Source of the DNA: Sinonovacula constricta
Lineage: Eukaryota; Mollusca; Bivalvia; Cardiida; Solecurtidae
NCBI GenBank assembly: GCA_007844125.1
Contig: CM017557.1
Location: 62,944,174 to 63,008,173 of the forward strand
Direction: 5' to 3'
DNA length: 64,000 bases
Shown: positions 12,816 to 26,098 of the stretch, piece by piece
Numbering within the stretch: position 1 is the stretch's first letter
Layout: each line of letters opens with the position of its first letter
Notes under the pieces: model-generated
Told to the model about the DNA's origin: nothing
The model's database searches: none
The model's input: only the letters and a program-made list of their open reading frames with translations
Position numbers and translations under genes: made by a program

Positions 12816-13929
12816 GGTTTAGTAAGGGGAAACTTAAATGAAGTTAAAATGCAACAACTTGTAACTCAACTCATTCGTCACATCTTTGGAAATGGACCGA
12901 TTCAAGAATTTGCTAAGACATGTGTTTCAAAAATATGGTATAGGTAAAGGTAACACGCCTACAAGATTGATTTATTTATGGTGAAATGGGAATCACATTA
13001 GTTAATCTATTATAAGACTTAATAATTCTTGGCTATGCACTTCCTGTGGTGGAACCATAATTAGTATCTACCTTGAACACCGACAGACGAATATCGTACT
13101 GAATGGAATTAAATGAGTTTGTATTTCATTCTATGGTACAATAAGAAATACTTTCTTTTAAAAAATATGCGACGCTTGTTAGACTTTAAAACGTTAAGCG
13201 TGTTTGATATCTTTGACGTAAATGGACCACATTTTTATCGACAATTAGACTTAAAAAATATACAATAAAAGTCACCAACAGATTAAACATCTTTATGACG
13301 ATAAGTCAATTTAACACTGTTAAAATACCTTAACTTTCGCCGGCAATTATGTTTCCATTATGAAATGAATTAAGCACACGTTATTGCCTTGAAATCAGCC
13401 TCTTCAAGCAGGTCAAAAGGAAGCAAACAGCTGGAAGTATCTAGCTAGTTGTCTGTATAAATATCGACATTTAACTTGTAACACTTGTTAATGTACATTT
13501 GTATTTTTATTATTTAATACTTACTTTTTTAAACAATATTATAATCAATTATCATTGTTATAAACCATACGACCGTCGACGTAAAATATGTAAAATGTAC
13601 ACAGCTCTATACTAACTTGAACATCAGCCCAAAATGGCTGATGGGTCAGTATGCTTTTAATATATTTTCAAAACTATACTTGTTCCATCATCAGTTAATT
13701 ATATATTATTTCATATACAGACAGATTTACAAATCAAAAAATATTAAAATTATATAATAATATAAAACACAGCGTAAATGAAACATGAGACTAACTGTCT
13801 GAAGACAGTACAATGGCTGCGGGGGATCAGTAATTGTTTTCGGAACAAACTCACGTGCGCGTGCATTCAATCTGATCCCTGGCGTAGTTCCATTTAGGGA
13901 GGTTGACTCAAAATTAACAGCTTAGTGTA

Positions 13930-13992
13930 ATGGCGGAGCAGAAACAAGCGTCGGTTATTCACTGCGACTTTGAGATATCATTCAATTGGTAA
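13930..13992 (+). CDS. very weak candidate: 20-codon ORF with ATGGCGG start
   Basis: ATGGCGGAGCAG opens a frame MAEQKQASVIHCDFEISFNW that ends where a GGTAATA donor-like site lies. It is short enough to be chance. It is listed because it resembles the starts at 2392 and 9575. Confidence 0.1.
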   Translation: MAEQKQASVIHCDFEISFNW

Positions 13993-16250
13993 TAAACCAG
14001 TGTGAAATGTTGAGCAATTTGCTTCGGCAGACGACAGGCCAGATAGGCGAGTCTGATTTCCTTATCTTGCAGAAACACTCACACATTCAAATGAGGTTAA
14101 CGCGGTTGAAGAAGAAGAGTTGAACCACTTTATCGTTCCAGACGTATGAAGAATGACATGCGAGGAAAAAACATTCGAATTCACATAGAAAGAAAATTCA
14201 TAATTAAGATAAAAAACAGATTCTCTTCCGCCTAGAAAGTAGTTCTGGTGAATGACATGTGGTGTTTTGATACGCACATAAAGAATGAAGATCGAAATGA
14301 TAATTAAAGTTAATAATATCGCAATATAGATTTAAATAATTTAAATAATTGCATATTTGGTAAGAAAGATGCATTGATTTGACTAGTATCTTGTTTTAAA
14401 TTTCTCTTTTCTTTTTTCGAACATAAATATTTGTTGATGCTGTTAGGTTTTTGTCCAGACGATGATTAATGTCTTGAATAAGACTTAGACTGGTATCTTC
14501 CTAGAAATATATTTTAATAGAGGCATCTGTACCGAATAAAGAGCTCAGACAAATGCAATGTTTTGTTGTTGTCGTTAAAATTTTAAGAGACGTGTAAATA
14601 ACATATCTAGTATAACGTAATTGTTAGTACAAACTTCAATACGTTGAATATTTAGGTAGGAGCAACCCACTATCTGTTATTGTCTGGTTTAGCTTGCGCG
14701 TACTGTGAAATAATTTTATTTCGTGGGGCATTTAATTACGTGGAATTCGTGGGCAAGACAATCCACGAATTTAAGTACCAACAATATAAAATCCCCTCGG
14801 TTAGACTTTCGAATGCTAGATTTACTTGTAAATCATGTCAACATATTTTTACTAAACATGACATAAAGCTCAAACAAACAGACGATTTCACCACACTTTA
14901 TTTACATTGTTTTGACATAGAACGATTAAACATGTTTACGAACACAAGCCATTTAATCATGAAAAACGATCAATGCTAAGTAATTTTATACTGTAATATA
15001 TACACGAGCACTAAAAAACTAAAGCACATCGTTGTTATTATTCTGTACAAACATGTATCGCAATAGCCTCGTCTTTAGAAGTCTGCAGGGTTAGGAAGAC
15101 CAGGCATAGTAGGTGCACGGGTTTGAAAAGTAATAGTAATAGACATTCAATTCTATGTTTCAATACGGAATTTCTCCATTCTATAATGTCTTTAGAGACA
15201 CCAGAAACTACTTCCTACGTCTAAGCATTTATATCATTAAAATTTAAAGCGTGGCATCAAAAACTGCTTTTGCAAAATTCAAAAAAACAAAAATAATTTG
15301 TTTTATTTCTCAGTAAAAACATACCTAGCATTATTCCAATTTACCTGTGGTGCGCCGTTTATTTGTTTATGAAGTATTCCTCCTCCGCGAATTATGGTTG
15401 GACGTCGCCTGTATGACAGTATGATAATTGTGTTGCGGTGAATAAAAAAGCTAAACAACCTAGAAGATAAAATATGAAGTCTCTTTATTGTTTAATGTTA
15501 ACAAATATATTGTTTGTTTCTATGATTGCTGAATCCCTGGGAAATCGGCCGGCTTTTACGTTGATTGACAATCACGAGTTGTCCTTTCACTGTTCGTCAT
15601 TTTCCATTATACATCATTGTACGTATTTAACAGGTAAATAGGCATTCCCGTTCGTGTCCCGTATGGACGATATCCCTCTCCTGTGAACCGTCCTGCGCGG
15701 ATGAATTCGGTGTAATCAGGCGGAAGGAGTATGAATACTGACTCATGAATCGAATACACCTGTGAAAGATTCATAACGTATTAAGCGTTCTGATGGCGCA
15801 TCGAGTATGTCGTCAGGTTTTTGTTGTTGTCGTCGCCATTATCGTTACGATTACGATTCAGATATGTAAATGAACTTTCAGGGTGTTGGTTATGGAATGT
15901 ATATACCAACGGTATTCATATTTACTTTCTTTAGAAAACGACTGAAGAAAATGCTCATTCTGTTACGACTTTTCAATTTCAACTGAGGACAAAAATGAAA
16001 AGAGTTCATTAGCCAGATTGTATGCTGAAAATTAAAATTTATCAAATGCATAGAAACCGTTACTATGCCTACTTACCTAAAACTAGTGGGCTTCGCCAGC
16101 CGACTTTATTTCAATCAACGTATACAGTATAATACGTCCATGGTTTTATCTTTATTTTTTTTCATCGCAGGTTGATTTAGCTGAAGTATCGCGCGAATGT
16201 AGACATCTTTTTCAGACAACAATTGGTCCAAGTTTTTACAAGAAAATTCA

Positions 16251-16326
16251 CCCCCCCCCCCCCCCAAAAAAAAAACAACAACAAACAAACAACAAACAAC
16301 ACAACACAACAACAACAGAAAACACA
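16251..16326. repeat. C15/A10 homopolymers followed by (AAC)n
   Basis: A run of 15 C, then about 10 A, then an AAC/AAAC-rich tract. Other short low-complexity tracts lie at 3291-3330 (TG then G), 21593-21622 and 24306-24332 (AAAT), 23288-23299 (G12), 48929-48970 (CTC/CAT/CAG), 52612-52633 (TA) and 53428-53446 (GAA). Confidence 0.95.
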
Positions 16327-16609
16327 AAACACTTATTTTATTTTTTTACTTATAATTAATTAAAAAATATGGGAAAAAAACATCATGATGTCATTTTAGT
16401 CATTAAAGTGATCTCTGTTTTTGGTTTTGTCTGCTAAGTTATATGTTTTAATGGGTATTTTTATTGCGTGACTAATCAATACGTGTATATATTTTTAAAA
16501 TACGGTGTACTTTTATGTGTACGTTAAATTTAATTGAGTTCTGTTCTGTTCTTTCTTCACCTTGTTCGAGTTAAACCGGAACTTAACATTTAGAAATTTC
16601 CAGTCGGCG

Positions 16610-16928
16610 ACATGTTTGTTTAATGATAGTGTTTATTGGCCCACCAACAGTATTTCAGTTATCTGAAGACCTTGTTCACTTGAAGCAGATATAGTGTTGC
16701 CTTCACTGTGTATAGTATTCGGTGAACAACCAGCATGGCACCAGACCCAGTCATATTATCCTGATATCAGATCGATCTGTTTTGGACCTATCCCTATATT
16801 TGCTTAGGTGTTACCAAATGGAACTATACCACTACCATTTTTAAGGACGTAGGTTTGTCGCGGCCCAGGATCGAACATGGAGCCGAAGCTCTACCGATTG
16901 CGCTTCTAAGACCGGTCGGATACATGTG
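16610..16928 (-). mobile_element. tRNA-headed SINE, same family
   Basis: It has the same body as 44486-44806: CACCAACAGTATTTCAGTTA, AGCAGATATAGTG and CTTCACTGTGTATAG on the plus strand. The tRNA-like head lies at the high-coordinate end: minus-strand GCGCAATCGGTAGAGCTTCG and GTTCGATCCTGG. It is moderately diverged. Confidence 0.78.
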
Positions 16929-18694
16929 AACACCAAGCGGCTAGCGTTGGGGCACCGTCATCGAATGGCTTTATTTACCTTTGCCTTTTTGTCATGTGGC
17001 GTTTATTCTCTAGAAATCTCCGTCGTCGTGGTGCTGGTAGTGACTGTTGAATTATTTCTGCCCTTGCATAGAAAAATACAAAACCAAAACATTTCAATAA
17101 TAACACAAGGTGTCAGCTTAATTATTATACAAGTGTTTTGTAAAGACACTGTAGCAGGCAGGTAAATGCCAGGCGACTAACTTTAGTGCTAGCAGTAACT
17201 TAATTTATTTTTCCCTCGTGATAGTCAACCAAGAAAACATGATCATTTAACAAAAAACACACCCAAGAAAAAGATTTGAAAAATCTTTCTTAAGCTGATG
17301 TTCGTTTTAGTCATGCAATCGTTTCTTTTGGATTACTTTATATAAATGATTTTATAAAAAAATGAGTGCAGGCGGCAGACCTTGGTGCAAGCATTAGCGA
17401 TTTAATTTTGAATCAATGCAGTAAAATGCACAAAATGATGAAGATTACAAACCTCCTGTTCCGAAAAAGATATTTTTTAATAAATTTGTAGTTGGTTGAG
17501 ATGAATGCACAAATGTTGCATTGTACATTTCCATTTACTGGGGTATTAAAACACGATGTTCGGAGCACCAGACGATATCGTTTTGGTGAATTGAAACCAA
17601 AACACAAAGTTCAATATAAACAGAAGCACTACGTTTGCGAAGATTAAGAATAAAAGATTTAGAATACACATTTAAACAGACGACCAGATGCGCGTCTTAG
17701 TGCAAACGGCGAGAGACAGGTTTGTCTTTCCTTTTAACCTTATCACTAAAAAACTCTATAAAATGACAAATCGAACATGGATATGAAAAGGAAATTAATT
17801 AATTGTTGGTTTAACCCGTGAGGCAAATATTGAAAATAACTAACACAATAATTTTTTTCAAGGACTTTTTCACAAAATACTGGGACAAAATACCAGGAAA
17901 TGTTTTGTTAATACAATGGAAGATCAGTTTGTCAATTTACTGTTCAACATCTATACATTGAATGCTAACTCTAACCGGTGAACGTCTAATTAAAGTCGTC
18001 TAACAGAATCAACCGATCTGTAATGACTTTTTGTCAGTCTTCTGTATCAGTTTACTGTTAAACACCCCGTCCCGGCTTGAGCCTCGTATTGAAACTCACG
18101 TTACGCGCGTGCGCATCGTACTAGTCACGTGAGCATCAGCTTAGCCTTAATACCTTTAGTGCTACAAAATCATAAAATGGCTGTATATGTTAAAGATCAG
18201 ACGACGCCGACAAAAGATAATTAGGGTATAATGAAGTATTGCTTGATCAGTAGAATAATCATTTATTAATTAAAGATCCGACAGCAGGTGGCTCGTGCAC
18301 GCGACCGAACCGAGGTGCACCGAACGGAAGACACAAATCAATGAGTCGGATATTTACGGTTATTTACGGAAATTGCATTTGGTTTTCGTACTGACTCCCT
18401 TTTTTTCGCCAGTGCAATCGCCTAGATAAAGGGATCGTAAAAGAAAACCAAGATTGGCATCTAGAGCAAAAGATTACCACCTTTCTACACTAACGTCTAG
18501 TTGAGATGCTGGCTCTGTGATTTAAGATTTATCGGAAAAGATGAACATGTTACATCTGTCTAATGACATTTTATAAAAAGCTGGTAACAATACAACATAC
18601 ATATATTATATGCTTTTCTTTTTTTAAATGCACTGCAGCGACTAAACGCGATGAGGTATTTGGAATTACTGGTCGTTACTAGTTACCATGTTAA

Positions 18695-18942
18695 ATGTTA
18701 TCCCACGGCCGCCCCACACACCGAAGTTACCACTTTTAACATGTTATCCCACGGCCGCCCCACACACCGAAGCTACCATTTTTAACATGTTATCCCACGG
18801 CCGCCCCACACACCGAAGTTACCACTTTTAACATGTTATCCCACGGCCGCCCCACACACCGAAGTTACCACTTTTAACATGTTATCCCACGGCCGCCCCA
18901 CACACCGAAGTTACCACTTTTAACATGTTATCCCACGGCCGC
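18695..18942. repeat. GC-rich 46-bp tandem repeat, 5.4 copies
   Basis: The unit is ATGTTATCCCACGGCCGCCC, then CACACACCGAAGTTACCAC, then TTTTAAC. Copies differ at only one or two bases (GAAGTTACCAC versus GAAGCTACCAT). The unit is far more GC-rich than its surroundings. Confidence 0.96.
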
Positions 18943-20023
18943 CTTCGACGGATATAAATATTTGTCCTCGTTAAATATGGTGAATATGCTTATAATCATA
19001 CAACACTTATAACTTTAATTTTAATAAAATGTCACTCAAGACAAGCAGAGAATCTCATCCGCTGACCCGCCTGTTTCTATATTTGTTGTTAATACTGCTA
19101 AATAAAACTGTTTAAAACCTGTCGCATTTTTAAACGAAATTAATGTCAGAAAATTAGGATTTTTTTTTGCGAATGCGGGAGCACCTCTATAAATAAAATC
19201 ATCGAAATGTTATAACTATTAACATGTCTTCCTGGGGTTGAGAATGAAATTAAGTACAATTAAGAAAGTACTAGGATGCCACTTTGAAGAGGTCACACTC
19301 TACTGTCTTCAAAACTGGCAACAGATCTGCAAGTAACCCAGGTGACACATTGTCATGCCCTCTAAACCTCCTCTGGCTGCCCAGGACGTCGGATATATTT
19401 GGAACGTCTCAGGAATTCATTTTATATTTGACCAAAAATTGCGATTGACCACGATTGTCTGCTGAGGTGTCAGTTTTACCCACTTGAAATATCAACTAGT
19501 TCTTGTAATATTTATCATTAACGCCAATTTCGAAATCCCCAATTTTTATAGCAGGGCCTTATAGGAATTTGACAGCTGCTTGTTTATTCTGTGTTCATTA
19601 ATAGTAATTCCAAAAGCTTAAGTTTGATATTATTTACTTAAACTGAAATGAAACATGAAGATATGTTCAAAATCGTAGAAAATACGAATATAACGTGGAT
19701 TATTGCTATCAGCTACTCCATCGGTCCATCGTCACATTAATTTAGCTTGCATTTGAAAGTCTTCTGTCTCGGTAAAAGCCACAAAGCGTCTTTTCTATAT
19801 ATACACAGATATATGACTATAAAGGCATTATAAGAAAACAATTTCATTGGGTTATAACAGCATGAGGAATGATTTCAATAGAAATTATAATTTTACGAAG
19901 GATTTTAGTTTCAATCGTCACATGTTCGTCTTTTTATTTCTTTTGTGGGACATTTTTATCGGAACCGTAGTGAACGGGACATGCTAGGAAACGCCGCAAC
20001 ATTGCTGGATGTATAACTCTGTT

Positions 20024-20167
20024 TCACTTCCTCATTTCGCTGATCAAAAGATAAAACCCTGACCACCGGTGCTGCTTGAAAACTGCAACAATAACAAAAC
20101 ACGAGATTACAATTAAGAAGACATCTTCCTTGCTCCTATTCAGCGGCCGAACTCCGTACGCCGCCAT
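20024..20167 (-). CDS. candidate 47-residue single-pass membrane microprotein or first exon
   Basis: On the minus strand a start codon sits in AAGATGGCGGC, a perfect YY1 consensus, with A at -3 and G at +4. The frame runs 47 codons to TGA. It begins MAAYGVRPLNRSKED and has a hydrophobic stretch VFLIVISCFVIVAVF (about residues 16-30), then a basic, aromatic tail (KQHRWSGFY). YY1-like motifs around start codons are common in 5' exons of metazoan genes. The region 20040-20500 is GC-richer than its surroundings. I recognise no family. The overlapping longer frames 20076-20465 (plus, TTG start) and 20238-20531 (minus) look less convincing. Confidence 0.22.
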   Translation of the reverse strand: MAAYGVRPLNRSKEDVFLIVISCFVIVAVFKQHRWSGFYLLISEMRK

Positions 20168-20539
20168 CTTTTATTCCACGGTTCACTCCCGGTACCCGGG
20201 TCGTGACTATTGTCCTGGTATTTCAGACGCTCTGGTATCACAACAAAACAGCGCCCACACGATGCAGATCGCCGTAACAGAAATGAACAGAATCGATAAT
20301 TATCTTCCATGTGTAAAATGTTGCTATTTGATTATTGGATCCCGACCGGGGGAGTTCAATGCACGTTTCATGTTCAATTACGGTAAAGTAAAAGCCCCTA
20401 ATCAAGCATTCCTGCCATCGTTTCCCGGACACACAGACAACGTTATCCCGGTGACAATTTATTAAGTTATTGAGAACATCTGTACTACGATTGATAACAA
20501 GGAGCGACCAAGAAAATACACCGACTGTCAATTAATTTA

Positions 20540-23097
20540 TTTTACAATATAGGTCAAACATTATATCAATTAAAGAATGTTCATTTATGTTATAAAACTA
20601 TTACAAGTTTAAGAAACTGCTTTAAAACAAGTATTTTCAGTCAGATAGCATATATTGGCAAAAATAAACAATAACAGAAAGTTTTATAAAAATGCTTTAC
20701 TATTGTATCAAAAACCCGTGGATTATTTCTAGTCGTTCTACCCCCAATGGAAGTATTTGACAGCTCTATCATTAAAAAATGAACAATTTCATTTTAAATG
20801 TACAGTAAAGAGTAAACAACCTTTCAACTTTCACTTGCTATTGGTTTGGCCACTAAGGACAAAAAACAAAACCGATAGAAATGCCAAAATGGTAGGCTCA
20901 GAACGTAATGTTTTTGTATGTAGATTAATTTTTATACAGACGTGAATTTTTTCATAAATTTACATGCATACATTATAACAGTTCATTCAAATTATATGAA
21001 ATAAACTTTTCATTGGAAAAATGATAATTTCATATGAGATCATATGAGACCTTTAGTTTACACGTTACGCCATAGATGATAACATATTATATTCTTTTTC
21101 ATTGATTTCCCGTGTTTTTGTAGATGATTTATTTGCACTGGAATTTGTTATTGCCTATTATTTATAGTATGCAAAATCGCTCATTAACCGCTTAAAGCGG
21201 TAATAAGTTTAATAGATTTGAGTTGAGTTGAGTTATGCCTCATTCTAGTATATATTCTTTGAGTTTCTGTAAATGCGGCCTCGTATGATGAACGGACACA
21301 AATAGCAGAAACAGTAAAAAACACATAAAGTATTCTAGCTGTCCTTTACTGGACAACGTGAACCCGACGACAATTCATTATTTCACTGAAAACATCTGTA
21401 TAACTAGATTAAAACACGGATTGTCACGTGATTTTTCTACCTTATGTACGGAATAGTATTTTTATTAATACGTACGATAATCTATGCTTTTTCCAGAACT
21501 TGTCTTAAAATACCTTTGTTACAATCACGCTTTTTAGAACTCCACACAATTAAGCATTTAAGTTATATTTAGGATATTTTTATTACAAAAATAAATAAAA
21601 AAATAAATAAAAATAAATAAATCATGTGACAATTACAACTGCACGTCAGCAAGGTTCGCGATACAAGGACTTGACTATTCTAAAATAGACCATGAATCTT
21701 AAATTGTTCACAACCATGTGGAGAGAAAAGATGTTTGATTAAGATATTTCTTAAAGGTTTGATTTCTACATAGCTTCATGTCGTATTGCAACGAGAATGT
21801 TATTTTGTTAGACTTAAAATACTATTCCTTGGATTTCTATTATTCTTGCCAACTCAGCATATGTACCCGTATTTCGGTGTCACAATATCAAAATAATAAT
21901 GCCATATCGATTTAATGTCAACAAGAAACAATAACAACAACTACTACAACAACAATAAGTCAGTTTATAATCGCTCCCCTAGGGACCTCCCACCAGAAAA
22001 CTAGACTAGGGGCCGAAAGAATGGCGCCGTACTTTCAATGGTCAATTCAAACAGATTATGGGATGAAACATGCCTTTCTATAAGAGTGATTCAAACATAG
22101 AGTAAACACTGGGACATCTACGTGTACTTTCCCAGGATATGTGGTGAGTTTTGTCCGATGTTATTGTTTACTGTCTCTGAACATTACCGTCTGCTCGCTT
22201 TATTTCCGGTCAATAACGAGCAGCCGGACTTACACCGTTCGAACTCATGGCGTCATGTCGCTTAAAGGTACATATAGCAATACCAAAACGTCAGCCAAAG
22301 GATAATTCGTGGATTAGGCAATGCTTAATTTGTGGTAGTAGTGAGGTGGGGCGGGGGCGCGTGGGGGAATAAAGCATGGGTTGATATTACATTTTCAGTA
22401 TGTTTTTAAAATACGAAAATAAAAGATTTACACCTCAATACTGGTATAAAACTTCAACTGATAAACTTAAAGGACGTTAATATATTAAAGTATCTTAAGA
22501 CTCGTCCATGTTAAAGATGAAGCTGCAGGGATAGGAAAAAAGTGTCAATACTTAACAGTGTTTAATAATATGCATTTATTTTCAATTACACAAAAGGCGT
22601 TAGCGAACAGTTTATTTGGGCAATTATAACTACGGCGCATCCACTAACGTTTGCCGAGTCGATGTAATTAAAATAGTAAATAGAAAGTATTCAAGTGATA
22701 TCAGTTAAAAACAACATCTTATAAAGATAAAGGTTAATTAAATCGAAAAATGTTCGTTCGAACCGTATATTTGAAGAGATAATGGCAGCTTTGCTAATTG
22801 ATTGTGAGTAGGTGGGGTTGAACTAATACGATGACAGGATCATTGCAAAAACATAATAAGGGGTTTCACAATTTTTTAAACGCCAATCATCCTTACTTTC
22901 TTACATGTATGCAATATTTTATTACTCGCTTCGATATATACCGGGGTCTTTTGGGAATAAAACCCCACTAAAACTTCCATCTCTGCCAATTTCAAGGGCT
23001 CAGATCATACCCAAGGCACATGGCTATACATTTTACAGTATTTCAAACCACTTGCTCACAGCTTCGAACTATACAAATATAATACATGCTTAATATA
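20540..23097. other. gene-free AT-rich sequence
   Basis: An AAAT run at 21593 and a GC-richer patch at about 22150-22270 are the only notable contents. No exon or RNA gene seen. Confidence 0.5.
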
Positions 23098-23160
23098 AAC
23101 AGAACAGAACAGAACTTTATTTCATCCAGGTATACATGGTATACAGCATGGAGATATTTA
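23098..23160 (-). mobile_element. possible LINE/SINE 3' end with (AACAG)n tail
   Basis: AACAGAACAGAACAGAAC is followed by TTTATTTCATCCAGG and TATACATGGTATACAGCATG, the style of a retroelement 3' end in minus orientation. No reverse transcriptase coding sequence is visible nearby. Confidence 0.4.
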
Positions 23161-23734
23161 ACAAAGATGATATTAAATATATATTAATATATGCAGAACA
23201 TTTGCTCAGAAACAATTAAAATATCAGAATACTAGTGATATATGAAATCAACTGAATGAGGAGCAAGAGAAAGTGAAAGTGGAGGGAGGGGGGGGGGGGA
23301 AGAGAAATTATGAGACATAATCAAATGCGAAGCATGGATATGAAGAATAATTAAAAGTAGCCAAAGTAGTAAGGTCCAGTGTATAACGATGCAGGGTCCG
23401 GCTCCAGTAATTGTCGCGGGACATTCATCCGCTCAGCATGAGAGCCTTAATGTATACACTATATGGTAGATAACACTGTTAAAGCAGTCGGTAATGGAGT
23501 TAAAAGGACTAGGAAAAATCTGTTTAGCGTAAAAACCTTTTCATAACTTTCTTTATCGAAACTGGAGGGATTAATGCTCTATATGTGTAATTAAAGGCAA
23601 GGCAACTGTTCCTAGCTTGGTATTTTGTCCACGCATGCATTATGCCGTGACGGACACTGGACAATGGTCCCCAAGGGTGGAGGACGAAGCGTACAACAAT
23701 TGTATTACATGAAACATATCTAAACACATACTGT

Positions 23735-24020
23735 CCTTGAAATGTGCTATCCGACAGTTTATCTACACCAAATGCGCGTAACAATATTTGTCCACGGTTT
23801 CTGGGAACTTCAACATAATTTCTGCATAAACTTATACCTAATTCTGAGTAACACTAGTTATATATGAGACTGTACACAGTGCGAAAAAACATACAAACTC
23901 TAAATGTTCATCCTTTCCAAATCTATAAGGCCGAAAGGTGTCTCTGCTAAAAATAGATACCGACGTCATCGCGGATGACGATATAACGCGATTAAAATAG
24001 TCTCTAGCTGACCTGGCTAT
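23735..24020 (+). mobile_element. TTAA MITE family, 3'-truncated copy
   Basis: It starts TTGAAATGTGCTATCCGACA and shares CATAATTTCTGCATAAAC and TCTCTGCTAAAAATAGATAC with the full copies. Similarity fades after about 24020, so the right terminus is missing. Confidence 0.6.
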
Positions 24021-26098
24021 GGTTCTGCTCATGCACTTGTCTTCTTCTCCATATAGATGTCAATTTCTACAATAATTTATTTTAATCATGTTTTGCTGAT
24101 GTTTTTACCAGTTTCTTATTGGGAATTGGGCAATTAACTTTGGTCATGGGCAGCTGATGACCAGTCTTCCCGTATCACGTGACCTCAGATGACCAACAGG
24201 AGGTGTCACAAGGAAAAAAATAAATGATTTGTGTCATAAAGTATAATATTTTTAGTGTTTGTGGCATCAAGTCTGAAATATGGGTTGACTTGTGCGGACG
24301 AAGAGCAAAAATAAATAAATAAATAAAAAAATACGAACATAAATGAATCAATTATAGTCAGTATTTCACACAACTGTTACAGAAAACCCGGCTTAGTATG
24401 AGGCTTGGGTCGTGGAGTTAAGGATTCAGGAACCTTTTTCAAAAAAAATGTTCGTGGATGCGGGTTGCGGTGTCAAAAACACATGAAGTCATGGTTCGTT
24501 TCAGCAAACTGAGAAATAAATCGAGCGAACATGTGCTAACACGCCTTTCATGATGGTAGTATTTCAAATTCATTTAAATTTCTTTTCCCGAAGATTTATT
24601 TAATCCTTTCTTGTCTCTGTCCTAAAGACAGAATGTGATAATATGACATAAAGTATTTATAATGAACACTGTTTTCCGTTATACAAACCACATACAATTG
24701 TTCTCATCTGTAAATCATTACTATGATTTTTAAATGAAAATAAATTGCAGGGTGCGACGTGTCTTAAATAACATACTGACTGGTATAGTGCACTTTGATA
24801 CCTGTGTTCGCAACTGGACCTACTTGTCACTAACGTTTGGTCGGCGAACCTTGATTTGTCATGAGTCATGGCCGTTCAAAATCAACTTCCAAACAACTTA
24901 ATTATATTTGTTCATCGAGTATTCTGTTTTTCTAGGCCCAACAATAGACGAAGAACTGACCAAATTGTCTCCGATCATATCGGTATTCTGGCAATGACAG
25001 TAATGGTTTCGCTAAAGGGCACGTCTTGCTTGCGTTGGGTTTTCACGCAAAAAGGGGTCGCAATATAACGTCAATATTGACCAAACCGTCCCAAGTCACT
25101 TCGTAACGAACCACTTTACCCACATTGTCCCTCGCTTGTTCGCGTACAAGCAATGTTTTCATTAAATCGGGACATTTTTCGCTCCATTTGGGAGCTACCA
25201 AACTTAGGTAAAGGTAATGTCGACTTGGACTTCATTTGCAGCGCTTGGTACATTGTTATTCACAAGTGTTTATAATCAATGTTGACACATCACTCCGCAG
25301 TATTTTTACAACCCCACGAAGATTAAGATGTCACATCGTTATATCAGAAATAGATATATCCATTCACCGCTGGGATGAGCTTCTAAATAGCCATAATTTT
25401 AATGTTTTCAACTGAAAGTTGGATTTTCGTATTTTTCTTATATCCATTAACCTAACAATTAATAATAGCGTTTATATGAAATGGAAGTTAAGAAAAGGGA
25501 AAAAATGGAGGACATATTTTTCTCCTTTCTGTGAACCGTATAGAAATATTGATACTTGATAGTCTTACTAAATTGATCTGACACGAAGATAAGGATGGAA
25601 TTAAAATATTTTTGTAATTCCTTTCATGACTAATAGAGATCAACTTATAACGTTTACACTTCAAATCATCGCTTCAAGCTAGTTTCAAAACATGTGAGTT
25701 TCGTGTATGAATGGAATTTAAAAAGTTTAATTAGTACAAAAGAGTATTGAAATGTTAAAAAAAGCAACAATGTGGTGTTTTTATGTTTTAATGAGTTGTT
25801 CGATACAAGTCATTAAAAATCATCCTATTTTTTTTCTTGAAATTAGAACTACTTTTTGTTAAGGTACCTCAATAAACAATACTTCAGCTATATATTATAA
25901 CTTAAATAAGCCGTGCTATCATTATTCAATAAAACATGCAAGTGGATAAAATGGACGACGAACTTACTTTATCAACACTAACAAGTCGATGTATTTTATA
26001 TCGGAAAAGACTCAAATTTTGATAATTTTCCATTTCTTTGCCGACGACTTACACATAGCTAACCAGCAAATGAAATGCATGAAAAAGATATACACACC
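24021..26098. other. gene-free sequence
   Basis: Includes a moderately GC-rich block at 24850-25210 with an inverted GCTTGT/ACAAGC pair near 25136. Open frames there are short and unrecognised. Confidence 0.5.

Larger units (their letters stand above)
12000..16600. other. gene-free sequence with small SINE fragments
   Basis: Holds the SINE tail at 12776, a SINE-like fragment near 13030, an 8-bp-arm hairpin (CATCAGCC/GGCTGATG, 13622-13643) and the C15/A10 tract at 16251. The GC-rich block just upstream (11740-11945) has an open plus frame with no known relatives. The open frame 14680-14979 (plus, 99 residues, TTG start) is not recognisable. Confidence 0.5.

Noticed and set aside
20076..20531. 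Overlapping 129- and 97-residue frames as genes
   Set aside because: Open on both strands through a GC-rich island, no recognisable domains, and the plus frame has no ATG at its start.
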